A stretch of 64,000 nt of DNA from Poindextera sp041691315 (lineage in GTDB: Bacteria; Pseudomonadota; Alphaproteobacteria; Caulobacterales; Caulobacteraceae): the NCBI GenBank assembly GCA_041691315.1, contig JBEPUW010000004.1, forward strand, positions 1-64,000, read 5' to 3'. The position numbers and the translations under genes were made by a program. The notes under the pieces are model-generated. The model searched no databases. It saw only the letters and a program-made list of their open reading frames with translations, and was not told the DNA's origin. This document shows, one piece after another, positions 1-8,344 of the stretch (its first letter is position 1; every line of letters begins with the position of its first letter).

Positions 1-722
1 CGCCCACTTACGTGTCGGCCCATTAGCCCATCATGAAGTTTGGGCTGACAAAGCCTCCCCGGCCACTTGATCCGGCTCACCGGCCGACAGACATCTAGCG
101 CCTCGCCAGTGGCTCGTTGCCAGCGATCGCGGAAAAGGTCTGCGAGCGCACCGGCCGCGGCGCCGTCAACCAGCCCCATAACCTCGTGACGGCTATCGAA
201 GCACTTGTTATCGCGACGGGTCTTCTCTCGACGTGGATTGTCGTCAAGATGCTCTGGTGTGTCCCAGCGGTCAGGTCCGATGTCCCCACCGCCGCAGAAC
301 GCTATAGCATCGTCGACAACTATGAGTTTCTGGTGGTGACACGCACCCATGGGCAATTTGCCGTCGAGCACGAACTTCACGTTGGTGCCGGCAAACGCCT
401 TTCGGTCCATGAACGTGAAGAAATGCTGAGTGGCGGCAACTGGCATCGCCGATTTCCAACACAAGACCCGCACATCGATGTTTGGGTTCTTTGCCAGAGA
501 AATCAGAAAATTGCCGATGCGGTCGCTTTCCTTACCGGTGCAGCCGGCATCCGGGTGAAAGAGCGTACTCGCCTCAAAGGCCCAATTGAGCAGGTGAACG
601 CAATGCTTGGCACGGCTCATAGCATCCATCGCCGCGTCGAAATACGCCTCCATGTCGATCAGAAGCGCCGCCCGTTGAGCCTTCTCTCTCCGCCAGCAGG
701 TGGTGTCCGGGTTGAGCAGCAT
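1..722 (-). CDS. Phospholipase D-like protein, 3' end beyond window
   Basis: This minus-strand reading frame is open from an ATG at 722 to the left edge (about 240 residues), so the stop lies outside the window. It has the PLD-family N-terminus (WRREKAQRAALLID, then an amphipathic stretch and LLNWAFEAS). An HKD catalytic motif follows, HQKLIVVDD preceded by CH (HxKxxxxD), then GGGDIGPDRWDTPEH, typical of the first PLD half-domain. Later GLVDGAAAGALADLFRDRW matches the family's segment between the HKD repeats; the second HKD motif must lie outside. A GGAG five bases upstream supports this start. It would hydrolyse or transfer phosphodiesters, probably of phospholipids; the substrate is not determinable here. 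It is divergent from a diacylglycerol kinase gene. The plus-strand frame at 117-818 is its shadow. Confidence 0.8.
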   Translation of the reverse strand, partial: MLLNPDTTCWRREKAQRAALLIDMEAYFDAAMDAMSRAKHCVHLLNWAFEASTLFHPDAGCTGKESDRIGNFLISLAKNPNIDVRVLCWKSAMPVAATQHFFTFMDRKAFAGTNVKFVLDGKLPMGACHHQKLIVVDDAIAFCGGGDIGPDRWDTPEHLDDNPRREKTRRDNKCFDSRHEVMGLVDGAAAGALADLFRDRWQRATGEALDVCRPVSRIKWPGRLCQPKLHDGLMGRHVSG

Positions 723-975
723 CTGGGCTCCAATAGTGTAGGATCGACGACGAGCGACGGGATTGCGGACCGGGAAGGGCTTGTGGGCCCAATGCGAATA
801 TCCAGGCAACGTTCCTGATAGGAGCTGCCAAAGACTATATAATCTGTTCCGCACCTGCCTGGACGTAGATCGGCAACCTCTGCCATTTGAAGACGTTCAA
901 GCCCGCTCAAGCCAAAGGAGCGCTCCCGGTGAGCCATCTCGATACGCTGCCAGCGACAGCTCGGCATACTTCCTG

Positions 976-1908
976 ATGAGTTTGGATGCCTCCACCAACA
1001 TCGTTCCGGAAGGCGAGAAGAGCCTCCTCCAACAGCGCATAATTGCCGTCCTCAACACCGGGAGCGGCAGTTGTGACGTAGCATCCGCGGGCCAGGCTGA
1101 GGAAATCTTTCGAACGGCTGGGCTTCCACATGCGAAGGTGATCAGCGTCGGGCCCGACAAGCTGGAGGCCGCCCTGGACGACGCGGTCGCGAACTGCGAC
1201 CTTCTGGTGGTGCTGGGCGGCGACGGCACTATCGGCGCGGCCGCCTCGCGGTGCGGGGCCTCTGGGAGCGTTCTTGTTCCATTGCCAGGCGGCACCATGA
1301 ACATGCTGCCAAGGGCGCTGTATGGCGAGCGGCCGTGGCGCGAAGCCCTGGCCGACACCCTCGCGAATCCACAATTGCGCAACATCAGCGGTGGAAAAGC
1401 GGAAGACCGCCGGTTCTTCTGCGTTGCGTTGCTTGGCGCGCCGTCCCTCTGGGCCAACGCGCGCGAGTCACTCCGCAAGGGAGACCTCGTCGCTGCCGCA
1501 AAACGATCGGTGACTGCGGCGCGTCGCAGTCTCGAAGACGCCCTCGAGTATAGATTTGGCGATGATGTCACAGGTTCGGCGGAAGCCGTTGCGGTGATTT
1601 GTCCTTTGATCTCCAGGGCCCTCGACGCCAGCGAGCCGATGCTTGAAGCCGCCGCGCTGGACCCCGAAACTGCGGGTGCAGTCTTTGGCTTGGCATTCCA
1701 TGCCGCGTTCGACGACTGGCGAAACGATACATCCGTATCGCTAGCACGGGTCAAGACCGTCAGCATAACCGGTCATGGAGGGGTGCCGGTGATGCTCGAC
1801 GGTGAAACGGTCGAGATGGGACGCACCGTCAAAGTTAGCTTCGTTCCGCTTGCCTTTCGCGCACTGGTCCCGCGAAGAGGCTCAGGTCGGGCGAAGCCAG
1901 CACGGTGA
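976..1908 (+). CDS. Diacylglycerol kinase family lipid kinase
   Basis: A 310-residue protein with the DAGK/YegS catalytic fold. NTGSGS at residues 27-32 is the first nucleotide-binding loop, GGDGT at 81-85 the diagnostic motif, and PLPGGTMN at 102-109 the third loop. The C-terminal part ends in the family's sandwich domain (MLDGETVEMG). Members phosphorylate diacylglycerol or related lipids with ATP. The frame stays open upstream to 763, but that extension overlaps the divergent phospholipase D gene's promoter side and lacks family similarity, so the ATG at 976 was chosen; its ribosome site is weak. Pairing of a PLD-like and a DAGK-like gene hints at a lipid or phosphatidic-acid related role, which is inference. 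Confidence 0.85.
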   Translation: MSLDASTNIVPEGEKSLLQQRIIAVLNTGSGSCDVASAGQAEEIFRTAGLPHAKVISVGPDKLEAALDDAVANCDLLVVLGGDGTIGAAASRCGASGSVLVPLPGGTMNMLPRALYGERPWREALADTLANPQLRNISGGKAEDRRFFCVALLGAPSLWANARESLRKGDLVAAAKRSVTAARRSLEDALEYRFGDDVTGSAEAVAVICPLISRALDASEPMLEAAALDPETAGAVFGLAFHAAFDDWRNDTSVSLARVKTVSITGHGGVPVMLDGETVEMGRTVKVSFVPLAFRALVPRRGSGRAKPAR

Positions 1909-2091
1909 GGAGCGACGTGGAGACTCAACCGAAAGACGCGGTCCACTCGCCTTTTCGCCGGCTCGAGATGCGGTTCCTTCTCACCCTCACAACCCCCCGC
2001 ATAAAGTGGAGGTCATGAAACACACGTTGCCCTCCAGTGAATCCCTTGAATGTGGAATAGACCTAGTTTGCTTTGAGTGTCGTCGGGAGGG

Positions 2092-3126
2092 TCAATCGTC
2101 GCGGTTGGCGCGGGACCATCGCAGGCTGTTGTTCAGGTCATCCAGCCGGGCCTCGATCCTGGCCCGGTCACCGCGGTGGAGGCGGCCGTCCTGGCTCATC
2201 ATATTCGACTCGTCGGCTCGGATCGATTGCAGCGACTGCAGCGCGTCGCGGGCGTCGTGACGGCTAAGGCTTCCACTGTCCATACCGGTGCGGATGCGCT
2301 GCTCTAGCCAGTCTTCGCGCGCGTTGGTGTCCGCCGGCGCGCCAGCCCAACGATCGCGGGTCTGGTAGCTGACGTCGCGATCCAGGTCGCGGGTGGAGGA
2401 CGAGGTGGCGGTCCAGCGACCTTGACTGTCGTAGTAGCCCATCACCGAGCCGGGAATCCAACGGCCGTTGACGTCATAATAGCCCGGCTGGGCGTCGGCA
2501 ACCCAGACGCCATTGGCGTTGCGATGGCCACTCGGGGCCCCGGCGATCCATTGGCCCTGGGCGTCATAGTGGCCGGTGGCGGGACCGGCCACCCAGCGGG
2601 GATGGTTTTCCCAATGGCCGGGCGCAGCGGCGGCGACCCACTGGCCGTCGCTGTCGTAATAGCCCGCCGCCGAAGCAGGGACCCAGTAGCCGCGGCTGTC
2701 ATAATAACCGTCCGGGGTCTGGCTCGATGCGCCTGCGACCCAGCGGCCGGAGCCGTCGTAGTAGCCGTTCGGGGCGCCGTTCACCCAGTTTCCGTCGCGG
2801 TCGTAATAGCCGGAGGCACTGGCGCGATCGGTATTGGTCGCGTGCCACATGCCGGCGTTGTCATAATAGCCGTAGGCGCGCGAGCAGTCGTACGCCGGCC
2901 GGGTGAGTTGGTTGCCGATGACCGCGCCGCTGACCCCGCCAATTATCGCCCCGGCCACGCCGTTGCGGCGGCCGCCGATGGCGTTGCCGGCCAGTGCGCC
3001 CAGTCCAGCGCCGACAACCGTGCCCGCGACGTGGTTATCACGTTGCTGCTGGCAGGACTGAGCAGCGGCCATGGAAGGAATTAGGGCCGCGACGGCAAGG
3101 CCGGCGACCAGGGAGAGCTTTAGCAT
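2092..3126 (-). CDS. Exported glycine-zipper protein with tandem GYYDxxGxW repeats
   Basis: A 344-residue protein, first ATG at 3126 followed at once by a signal peptide (LKLSLVAGLAVAALIPSMAAAQ). Residues about 34-73 form a glycine zipper (GTVVGAGLGALAGNAIGG, GAIIGGVSGAVIG) as in 17-kDa surface antigen/Gly-zipper_2TM outer-envelope proteins. Residues about 86-244 hold ten degenerate repeats of 15-20 residues with consensus G(Y/H)YDxxGxWvxGAp. The C-terminal 85 residues are charged and helical, with REDWLEQRI and DGRLHRGDRARIEARLDDLN, which resembles small periplasmic helical domains. No Shine-Dalgarno is visible before the ATG; the frame extends to a TTG at 3177, so the start is uncertain. 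Function unknown; a cell-envelope location is likely. Confidence 0.75.
   Translation of the reverse strand: MLKLSLVAGLAVAALIPSMAAAQSCQQQRDNHVAGTVVGAGLGALAGNAIGGRRNGVAGAIIGGVSGAVIGNQLTRPAYDCSRAYGYYDNAGMWHATNTDRASASGYYDRDGNWVNGAPNGYYDGSGRWVAGASSQTPDGYYDSRGYWVPASAAGYYDSDGQWVAAAAPGHWENHPRWVAGPATGHYDAQGQWIAGAPSGHRNANGVWVADAQPGYYDVNGRWIPGSVMGYYDSQGRWTATSSSTRDLDRDVSYQTRDRWAGAPADTNAREDWLEQRIRTGMDSGSLSRHDARDALQSLQSIRADESNMMSQDGRLHRGDRARIEARLDDLNNSLRWSRANRDD
2395..2871 (-). repeat. Coding tandem repeat, ten GYYDxxGxW units
   Basis: In-frame tandem repeat within the glycine-zipper protein. Units begin GYYDNAGMW, GYYDRDGNW, GYYDGSGRW, GYYDSRGYW, GYYDSDGQW, GHWENHPRW, GHYDAQGQW, GHRNANGVW, GYYDVNGRW and GYYDSQGRW. 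Unit length is mostly 15 or 16 residues. The central units are the most diverged, where Y is replaced by H. Confidence 0.85.
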
Positions 3127-3694
3127 AAAGGAGGTTCCACTGGGTTTTGACAGATTCGTCTTCCCTCGACGACTCAAACGCTTCGGCCGGGCAAAGGTTG
3201 CTGGCCCGCCCCGCGTGCGCGGCGTTTGGGGCGGAAGGCGGGGCGGCTAGTCAGGCGCTTCGAAGGATTTACGGCAGGCAGGCGTCTATCTCCAGCCGCT
3301 AGGCGTGGGTCGAACTCGGCCGACCCGGCCGCGCGGGCCTCCTCTTGCTGCGCGCTGCGTTCAGCCCCAGCGAATTCGAGATCGACGGCCACCCCGCACA
3401 AACATCACGCCGCAAATCCCCAGAAACGTAGCTTCATGGTTCGACTTTGGGCCATGTCGTCTGAATAGTGCATGACTCCACGTATTCGTCTGACTGAGCT
3501 CGCGATACAGAAGCCCATTGCGCACCAGCGGTCGGGTATTGAGGTCAGTCAGCAAAGCGCCGCGCGCGATGCGCAGACTTGGCATCGCGATGTTACGGCC
3601 GAATGCCTGCGCTCGCGCTGATAATCTTTCATATTCCTCGCAGCTCGAATAGCTTCCGCATTGGCTGACATCGTGTTGACGCCAGGAGGCCATC
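3127..3694. other. Gene-free stretch
   Basis: About 570 bases between the glycine-zipper gene and the cytochrome c gene. Open frames here show no recognisable domain or good start, and I see no RNA gene. It must hold the promoters of both divergent neighbours, but no consensus promoter was recognised. Confidence 0.5.
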
Positions 3695-4216
3695 ATGGTT
3701 CGAGGGTTCATTGTTGGCGTTGCGGCCACCATCGTTGTGGCGCTCATCGGCGGTTATGTGTTTCTGCAAAGTGGCCTCTTTCCTGCAAACGCCGATGCCC
3801 CGCCAGGCCGTTTGGAGACCTGGGCAGCCTCTACATCGCTAAAGGCGACGCTCGCGCGAGAGGCGCCGACGCAGCCCAATCCCGTCTCGCCGACCGACGC
3901 CAACCTCGTCGAGGGCGTGAGGCTATACGGTGATCATTGCGCCATCTGCCACGGCACGGCCGCGGGCGACGCCTCAGCGTCGCCGGTGGCCAAGGGCCTA
4001 TACCAACGCCCTCCACAACTGGCCACCGACGGGGTCGAAGACGATCCCGAAGGTCTCTCCTATTGGAAGATCAGGCACGGCATCCGCTTGACCGGCATGC
4101 CGTCGTGGAGAGCCTCTCTGACCGACCAGCAGATTTGGACGCTTGCCCTTTTTCTGAAGCACATGGACAAGCTGCCGCCGAACGCACAGCAAGCCTGGGG
4201 TCAGGTTAAAAACTAG
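3695..4216 (+). CDS. Membrane-anchored monohaem cytochrome c
   Basis: A 173-residue protein. Residues 3-25 are a single uncleaved membrane segment or signal anchor. The haem-c attachment motif CAICH is at 82-86 (preceded by RLYGDH), and a likely distal Met ligand lies in TGMPSW near residue 135. SLTDQQIWTLALFLKHM is the typical C-terminal helix of class I cytochromes c (cytochrome C oxidase cbb3-type/CccA-like Pfam family). It should sit on the periplasmic face and carry one electron; the redox partner is not encoded nearby. A perfect AGGAGG lies 6 bases before the ATG. It stands alone in an accessory region. Confidence 0.88.
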   Translation: MVRGFIVGVAATIVVALIGGYVFLQSGLFPANADAPPGRLETWAASTSLKATLAREAPTQPNPVSPTDANLVEGVRLYGDHCAICHGTAAGDASASPVAKGLYQRPPQLATDGVEDDPEGLSYWKIRHGIRLTGMPSWRASLTDQQIWTLALFLKHMDKLPPNAQQAWGQVKN

Positions 4217-4414
4217 GAATGTCGCCTGTCGCTCATCGAGCGAAAGACTTTTGTCGGTGGCCAGCGGGATGGAAAGCCTCCGTCTGTGACAACTTATTTC
4301 CCCCGCGAAACACAAATGAACGCTGTCTGAAGCCCAGCTTGCAAAGCCATTCAGGGGTCGAAGCTAAATGTGCGGGCAACGACGCGCCAGCGTCGCGTAA
4401 TTCGAGGAGTATCA

Positions 4415-4847
4415 ATGACTCCGAAAACGACGATCCTATTAGCCGTAAGCATAGCGGCTTTATCCATTCCGGCCGCCGCCTCCGCGCAATATATTGGACA
4501 ACCATACGCGGGCCAACAGTACGGGCAGCCCCGGGAGCTACGGGCAAGCTCGGGGAGACTGGTATCAGCGTCGCCAGTCCCGTTACGGGAGCTACCCTGA
4601 ATTTCGCCCCATCGAAATGCACATCCGCCAAGAAATCCAGGACGGTGTTCGAGACGATATGATCGTGTCCGACGATGCCAGGGACTTGATGGGCCAACTT
4701 CGGCAGATTCAGAGCCAGGAAATGCGCGAGTTTCGTGTTCACGGCTGGAACCTGCCTGAAGACGACCGCATGCGCATTCACTCGCAACTGGACCAACTGG
4801 ACCCAACTGGTCGACCAAACGCGCGCCGAACCCTAGCGCAGCCGTAG
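4415..4847 (+). pseudogene. Frameshifted small exported protein
   Basis: The frame starting at 4415 (MTPKTTILLAVSIAALSIPAAASAQ) encodes a clear signal peptide and then a Gln/Tyr/Gly-rich start of the mature protein. At the CCCC run 4529-4532 the sensible reading moves to another frame, giving GSYGQARGDWYQRRQSRYGSYPEF and a helical, charged C-terminus ending at 4847. Removing one C restores a single protein of about 143 residues. The C-terminal helices (DDMIVSDDARDLMGQLRQIQ, EDDRMRIHSQLDQLD) recall the end of the GYYD-repeat protein upstream, so the two may share a domain (inference). AGGAG lies 10 bases before the ATG. Family unknown; either a real frameshift or a base-call indel. Confidence 0.65.
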
Positions 4848-4938
4848 CGCCCCTGAACATCGATCATCGCTATCGGCTATTTAATCGGGCGGCATAGAGG
4901 CTAGGTTGCTCTTTGGAGCACCTAGCCTCGCTTTTTGA

Positions 4939-5681
4939 GTGTCGAAAGATGTCGTTATGCCGGTCGTGAAATACCGCGTCCATGGTACGGGCCTGCCGCG
5001 GCGGCAGACCGAGCTGCCAGTGCCGGGATGGGCCGGCGAGCCGCAACCGCGGGTCGACGGCTCGCACGAACAGATCTGGCACTGCGCGCCGTTCTCGGAG
5101 GGCGCGCGCTACGGAATTGAGATCCTCTATCCATTCGAACAGGAACTACGTGTCCGCACCCATCGTGGTCGAGTGCAGCTCGAAGCGGACTGGGGTCCGG
5201 ACCCTGGTGGTGGCCTCAATTGGCCGCCGTTCCGCCCCTTCGGCGAAGGGTTCTATTCCTACCAAATCGTGCTCGATTTGATGGTCGACGGCGCCTGGGC
5301 AGTTCGCACTGAGCCGCACCCGCGTTTCTACGCTGATATGACCTCAAGCGTGCCGATCGCGGTGCCGGCGTTGATTCGCACAAGCTGGTGGCCAATGATG
5401 TTCTTCGCCATCTTCAAGGCTCCGCCGAAGGGCGCCACCCACGTGTTCCGTAAGGGCGAAGGCTTTCTGCAGGTCATCGTCATCCCAGCCGAGCCGGACT
5501 TGACGCTCGAACCCATGGGGGAAGCCACACCGCCGAGCGCGAGCTCAAATCGCGCCGCATCCACGCTAGCCGCGACCTCCTGTCGGCTAACACCCGCTGG
5601 CTGTCGTCCACCAAAACGGTTTTCGACGGCACTTATCGGCACATGCTGCGCGCGGCCAAGGCGCGCGAACGCGGCGGCTGA
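4939..5681 (+). pseudogene. Frameshifted hypothetical protein, DUF6065-like
   Basis: Starts at GTG 4939 or ATG 4957. The first frame encodes a soluble Trp/Pro-rich protein (IWHCAPFSEGARYGIEILYPFEQELRV; later GATHVFRKGEGFLQVIVIP). From about 5515-5532 the coding signal passes to another frame (AERELKSRRIHASRDLLSAN... ARERGG) that ends at TGA 5679-5681. This is consistent with loss of one base near 5530. The overall arrangement (WE/F-rich middle, FxKGE-FxxxIP motif, helical tail) reminds me of DUF6065 proteins, but I cannot confirm this. The 283-residue frame that continues to 5790 is not natural after residue 195. Confidence 0.55.
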
Positions 5682-5836
5682 TTTGGCGGAAGACTGGCCG
5701 CGGCCGCGTACGTCGCGGGGGCCGAGGCGACGAAGGTCAGCATGCACATCTCGGGCGTTTCACCGTGCCAAGGCCACTCTGCAGCTATGAAATGCGACGA
5801 TCTGAGTTCGCGCGGGGCGAACATCACCAGTCCAGA

Positions 5837-6229
5837 CTATTCGTCATCGTCGTCACGATCCGGGTAGGAATAACCATCATAGCCCCCATCGTAGTATCCT
5901 GGGCCGTAATATCCCTGGTCGCCATAGGCGTATGGGGAGCCGTAGTTGGTCTGCCGATACACGTAGGGCGGCCGAACATACCTGTAGTCGGGCGTGTCGT
6001 ATTCATAGTCGGGCTGGCCGTAGCGGTCCGATGTCAGGGCCGAACCTAGAGCGAGACCGACAATGCCGCCGGCGATGACTGCGCCAATGTCGCCACCGCC
6101 GTCATCGCCCCGATTGTAGCCGCCATGGCCATAGTGATCCCAATCTTGCGCCGATGCCGGGGTTGCGGCGGCTAACGCTCCGGACATCAGGGTAACGGAC
6201 GCAATGCCGGCAATGAGAATCTTGTTCAT
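5837..6229 (-). CDS. Small exported Gly/Tyr-rich glycine-zipper protein
   Basis: 130 residues. An N-terminal signal peptide ends near SAQ (about residue 28). GAVIAGGIVGLALGSAL near residues 48-64 is a short glycine zipper. The rest is extremely rich in Tyr, Gly, Pro and Asp (GYYGPGYYDGGYDGYSYP, DDDDE tail). A GGAGG lies 6 bases before the ATG. Function unknown; envelope location is likely, and composition resembles the other exported repeat proteins in this segment. Confidence 0.75.
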   Translation of the reverse strand: MNKILIAGIASVTLMSGALAAATPASAQDWDHYGHGGYNRGDDGGGDIGAVIAGGIVGLALGSALTSDRYGQPDYEYDTPDYRYVRPPYVYRQTNYGSPYAYGDQGYYGPGYYDGGYDGYSYPDRDDDDE

Positions 6230-6595
6230 CGGAACCTCCAGGTCGTTCTCCTCGACGACGGATCACAGCGCGCTAGGCTGTATCAACGAGAACATATTTG
6301 ACGATCGCCGCCAGCGGCTGAACAGGGCATGAACGGGCGCACGGTCGAAGAAGGCGCGTAGCTTCCCACTCACCCCTGGCCGCAACGCCCTGTGCACCGG
6401 TGACCGGAGACGCAAGAGCGTCTAGCCTGATCGACGCTTGCTCCGTTCACCCCCAGTTCAGAAGCCCCCTGCGATCGTGGACATCTAGGATCGCTACGTG
6501 GATTTCCGCGTTGATGATTACGCCACTACAGATGCAACTCCGTTGGCGCGCGATCGATGGCTCCAACTGGCTTGGACAATAAGGAAGACACACAG
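6230..6595. other. Gene-free stretch
   Basis: About 365 bases between two divergent small-exported-protein genes. I see no convincing gene, RNA or terminator. Promoters of both neighbours must be here, but none matches a consensus that I recognise. Confidence 0.45.
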
Positions 6596-7012
6596 ATGGA
6601 AACGAAGACTCTAGGCATCCTAGGGGCGATCTCGTCCCTAGTCGTCTTACCAGGCATGGCCATCGGCGCTCCCGCTGCGTTTCAGCCGGCTGTGGCCCCG
6701 GCTCACTCATTCGCTGAACTGCTCGACCCGATCCCCAACGCGGTCGAGCGCTTAAAGATCGCGGATGCGCAGGACGCGGTAACACCACGGCTGATCAAAG
6801 CCCAATACAACGATCATCACCACCACCACCACCATAACGCCTACGTGGTCGTGCCGCGCTATCACCCCTACTATCGTCCCCACTACCGGCGGCACGTCTA
6901 CCGTTACGGCTATCGCTACGGCTACTCGCCGCGCGTAATCGTGCCCTACGTCGCCCCCTATCAAGACCATCACCATCATCACCACCATCATCACCAGCAA
7001 GACGGTTACTAA
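6596..7012 (+). CDS. Exported histidine-rich protein with natural poly-His runs
   Basis: 138 residues. The N-terminus is a hydrophobic signal-like segment (LGILGAISSLVVLPGMAIGAPA). The middle has no known domain. DHHHHHHHNAY contains 7 consecutive His, then a Tyr/Arg/His-rich stretch (RYHPYYRPHYRRHVYRYGY) leads to nine consecutive His just before the C-terminus. The start at ATG 6596 follows AAGGA 10 bases upstream. His runs in exported bacterial proteins usually bind Ni, Zn or Cu; a metal storage or chaperone role is inference. Confidence 0.75.
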   Translation: METKTLGILGAISSLVVLPGMAIGAPAAFQPAVAPAHSFAELLDPIPNAVERLKIADAQDAVTPRLIKAQYNDHHHHHHHNAYVVVPRYHPYYRPHYRRHVYRYGYRYGYSPRVIVPYVAPYQDHHHHHHHHHQQDGY

Positions 7013-7344
7013 AGCGCGGGTTGTCGGTGGCGGCTGAGCAGCGCTCTCAGGTGCCACCGATCGCACGACTTGGCGGCGCCGCAATCAGTCGGGGCAGGCT
7101 CCGCCTGCTGACCTTGATTTCGGCGCAGGCCCTCGCTCATACGAGAAACGCAAGGCGAGGCGCGATCAGACTGGTAAGAAAAACGGCGACCGGCGGCTTG
7201 GCATTGCCTCCCAAATCAGTGCGCAGCTCGACGATCTCGGTCGGCGGGTCGATCTGACCCGAGACGCGCCTTAACCCGTTCCGCCGCCGTTCATGTCCCC
7301 TGCGATACTCACGCTTTTGCATGGGGCAGAGCAGCAAAGCGGTG
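7013..7344. other. Gene-free stretch
   Basis: About 330 bases after the His-rich gene. Two overlapping frames of 66 and 78 codons have no domain, signal peptide or good ribosome site, so I do not call them. Confidence 0.4.
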
Positions 7345-7542
7345 ATGGTAATGGATCGACGGATTTACAAGGCGACCGTTTCGGGCGTGGCGCTGCTTAG
7401 CATCGCGGGATTTGTGCTCACTGGATGCAACCGCACCAGCCAATCGTCAGCCACGTCGACCGCCCCGCCGCCGCTCGCGGCGCTGCCCCTTTCGACGGTG
7501 CTGTCAGTCCAACGGCAACTTGTCTCCGTCAAGGCGCACTGA
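7345..7542 (+). CDS. Small putative lipoprotein
   Basis: About 65 residues from ATG 7345 (also possible from 7321 or 7351). It has a charged start (MDRRIYKA), a hydrophobic segment and the lipobox VLTGC, so the mature part would be only about 37 residues attached to a lipidated Cys. The mature part is Ser/Thr/Pro-rich, with no known domain. Its stop lies only a few bases before the putative end of the IS6 element, so the 3' end could have been replaced by the insertion. Ribosome site weak. Confidence 0.45.
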   Translation: MVMDRRIYKATVSGVALLSIAGFVLTGCNRTSQSSATSTAPPPLAALPLSTVLSVQRQLVSVKAH

Positions 7543-7544
7543 AC

Positions 7545-8322
7545 CCTAACCCATGCAGCCTTTAGGCCATGACTGACCGCCACTCCGCCAGCGCGGCGGA
7601 GCGTCTCTGCCGATATTCCTGGCGGCTGACGAGGTGGCGTTCCTGAGCAAAGTGGTTGTGGACGGAAGCATGGACCGAGCTAAATTTCTGCAAGGTCTTC
7701 ATGCGGCGGAAGCGGGCCATCGCCCGCTCGCGTCGTCGAAACGGCAAGTGGCTGTTCTCAGCTCTGTTGTTGAGCCAGCGGCCGATCGGCGCCGGCAGGT
7801 CCTGGGCGCCGATCTCCTTCAGCGCCGCGCCGTAGGAGCGCAGTCCGTCGGTGACTATGGTCTTGGGACGACCGTGGCGCTTCATGGCTTTCTTGATGAA
7901 CCTCAGCGCCGCGGCCTTGTCGCGCGCCTTGGTGACAAAGGATTCCAGCACCTCGCCTTCGTGGTCGATCGCCCGCCATAGGTAGCGCATCTCGCCGTTG
8001 ATCTTCACGTAGACCTCGTCCAGATGCCATTTCCAGTGCGTGTAAGCCCGCATGTGCTGGACCCGCCGGCGGCGGATCTCGCTGGCGAAGATCGGGCCAA
8101 ACCGGTTCCACCAATGCCGCACCGTCTCGTGGCAGATGTCGATGCCGCGCTCGAAGAGCAGGTCCTCGACGTTGCGCAGCGACAGCGGGAAGCGCACGTA
8201 CATCATCACCACCAGGCGGATCACCTCGGGCGATGAATCGAACCAGCGGAACATGTCTGGCGGCGGCTTGGGCGCCTTGGCTTTGGGCTTCATCCGGCCG
8301 GCCTATCCCGACCCGGTTAGGC
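7545..8322 (-). mobile_element. IS6-family insertion sequence (approximate ends)
   Basis: About 780 bases built around one DDE transposase gene, which is the usual size for IS6-family elements. Candidate ends share CCTAACC (7545-7551, and in reverse at 8315-8321) and a nearby TAGGCC. The match is too short to be sure of the terminal inverted repeats, and I found no 8-base target duplication. Ends are therefore estimates. Confidence 0.5.
7562..8293 (-). CDS. IS6-family transposase
   Basis: 243 residues, full length for the family. The N-terminal helix-turn-helix region is SLRNVEDLLFERGIDICHETVRHW. The DDE triad is visible: D in WHLDEVYVKI, D in VTDGLRSYG, E in NNRAENSHLPFRRRERAM. It catalyses replicative (cointegrate) or tandem-type IS6 transposition. 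The start may be the listed ATG or the internal MFRWFDSSPE. The gene seems intact, unlike the other transposition genes around it. Confidence 0.92.
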   Translation of the reverse strand: MKPKAKAPKPPPDMFRWFDSSPEVIRLVVMMYVRFPLSLRNVEDLLFERGIDICHETVRHWWNRFGPIFASEIRRRRVQHMRAYTHWKWHLDEVYVKINGEMRYLWRAIDHEGEVLESFVTKARDKAAALRFIKKAMKRHGRPKTIVTDGLRSYGAALKEIGAQDLPAPIGRWLNNRAENSHLPFRRRERAMARFRRMKTLQKFSSVHASVHNHFAQERHLVSRQEYRQRRSAALAEWRSVMA

Positions 8323-8344
8323 CCCGGTGAATTTTGGTCTGACA

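Noticed and set aside
117..818. Plus-strand frame of 233 codons
   Set aside because: It is the shadow of the minus-strand phospholipase D gene; it has no domain, while the opposite frame has an HKD motif.
763..975. N-terminal extension of the diacylglycerol kinase
   Set aside because: No family similarity and it overlaps the divergent gene's control region; start at 976 preferred.
3361..3747. Minus-strand frame of 128 codons
   Set aside because: Overlaps the start of the cytochrome c gene; no domain, no plausible start, odd composition.
4233..4796. Minus-strand frame of 187 codons
   Set aside because: Antisense of the frameshifted exported protein; composition is not protein-like.
7021..7257. 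Small plus-strand frame of 78 codons
   Set aside because: No signal peptide, domain or good ribosome site.
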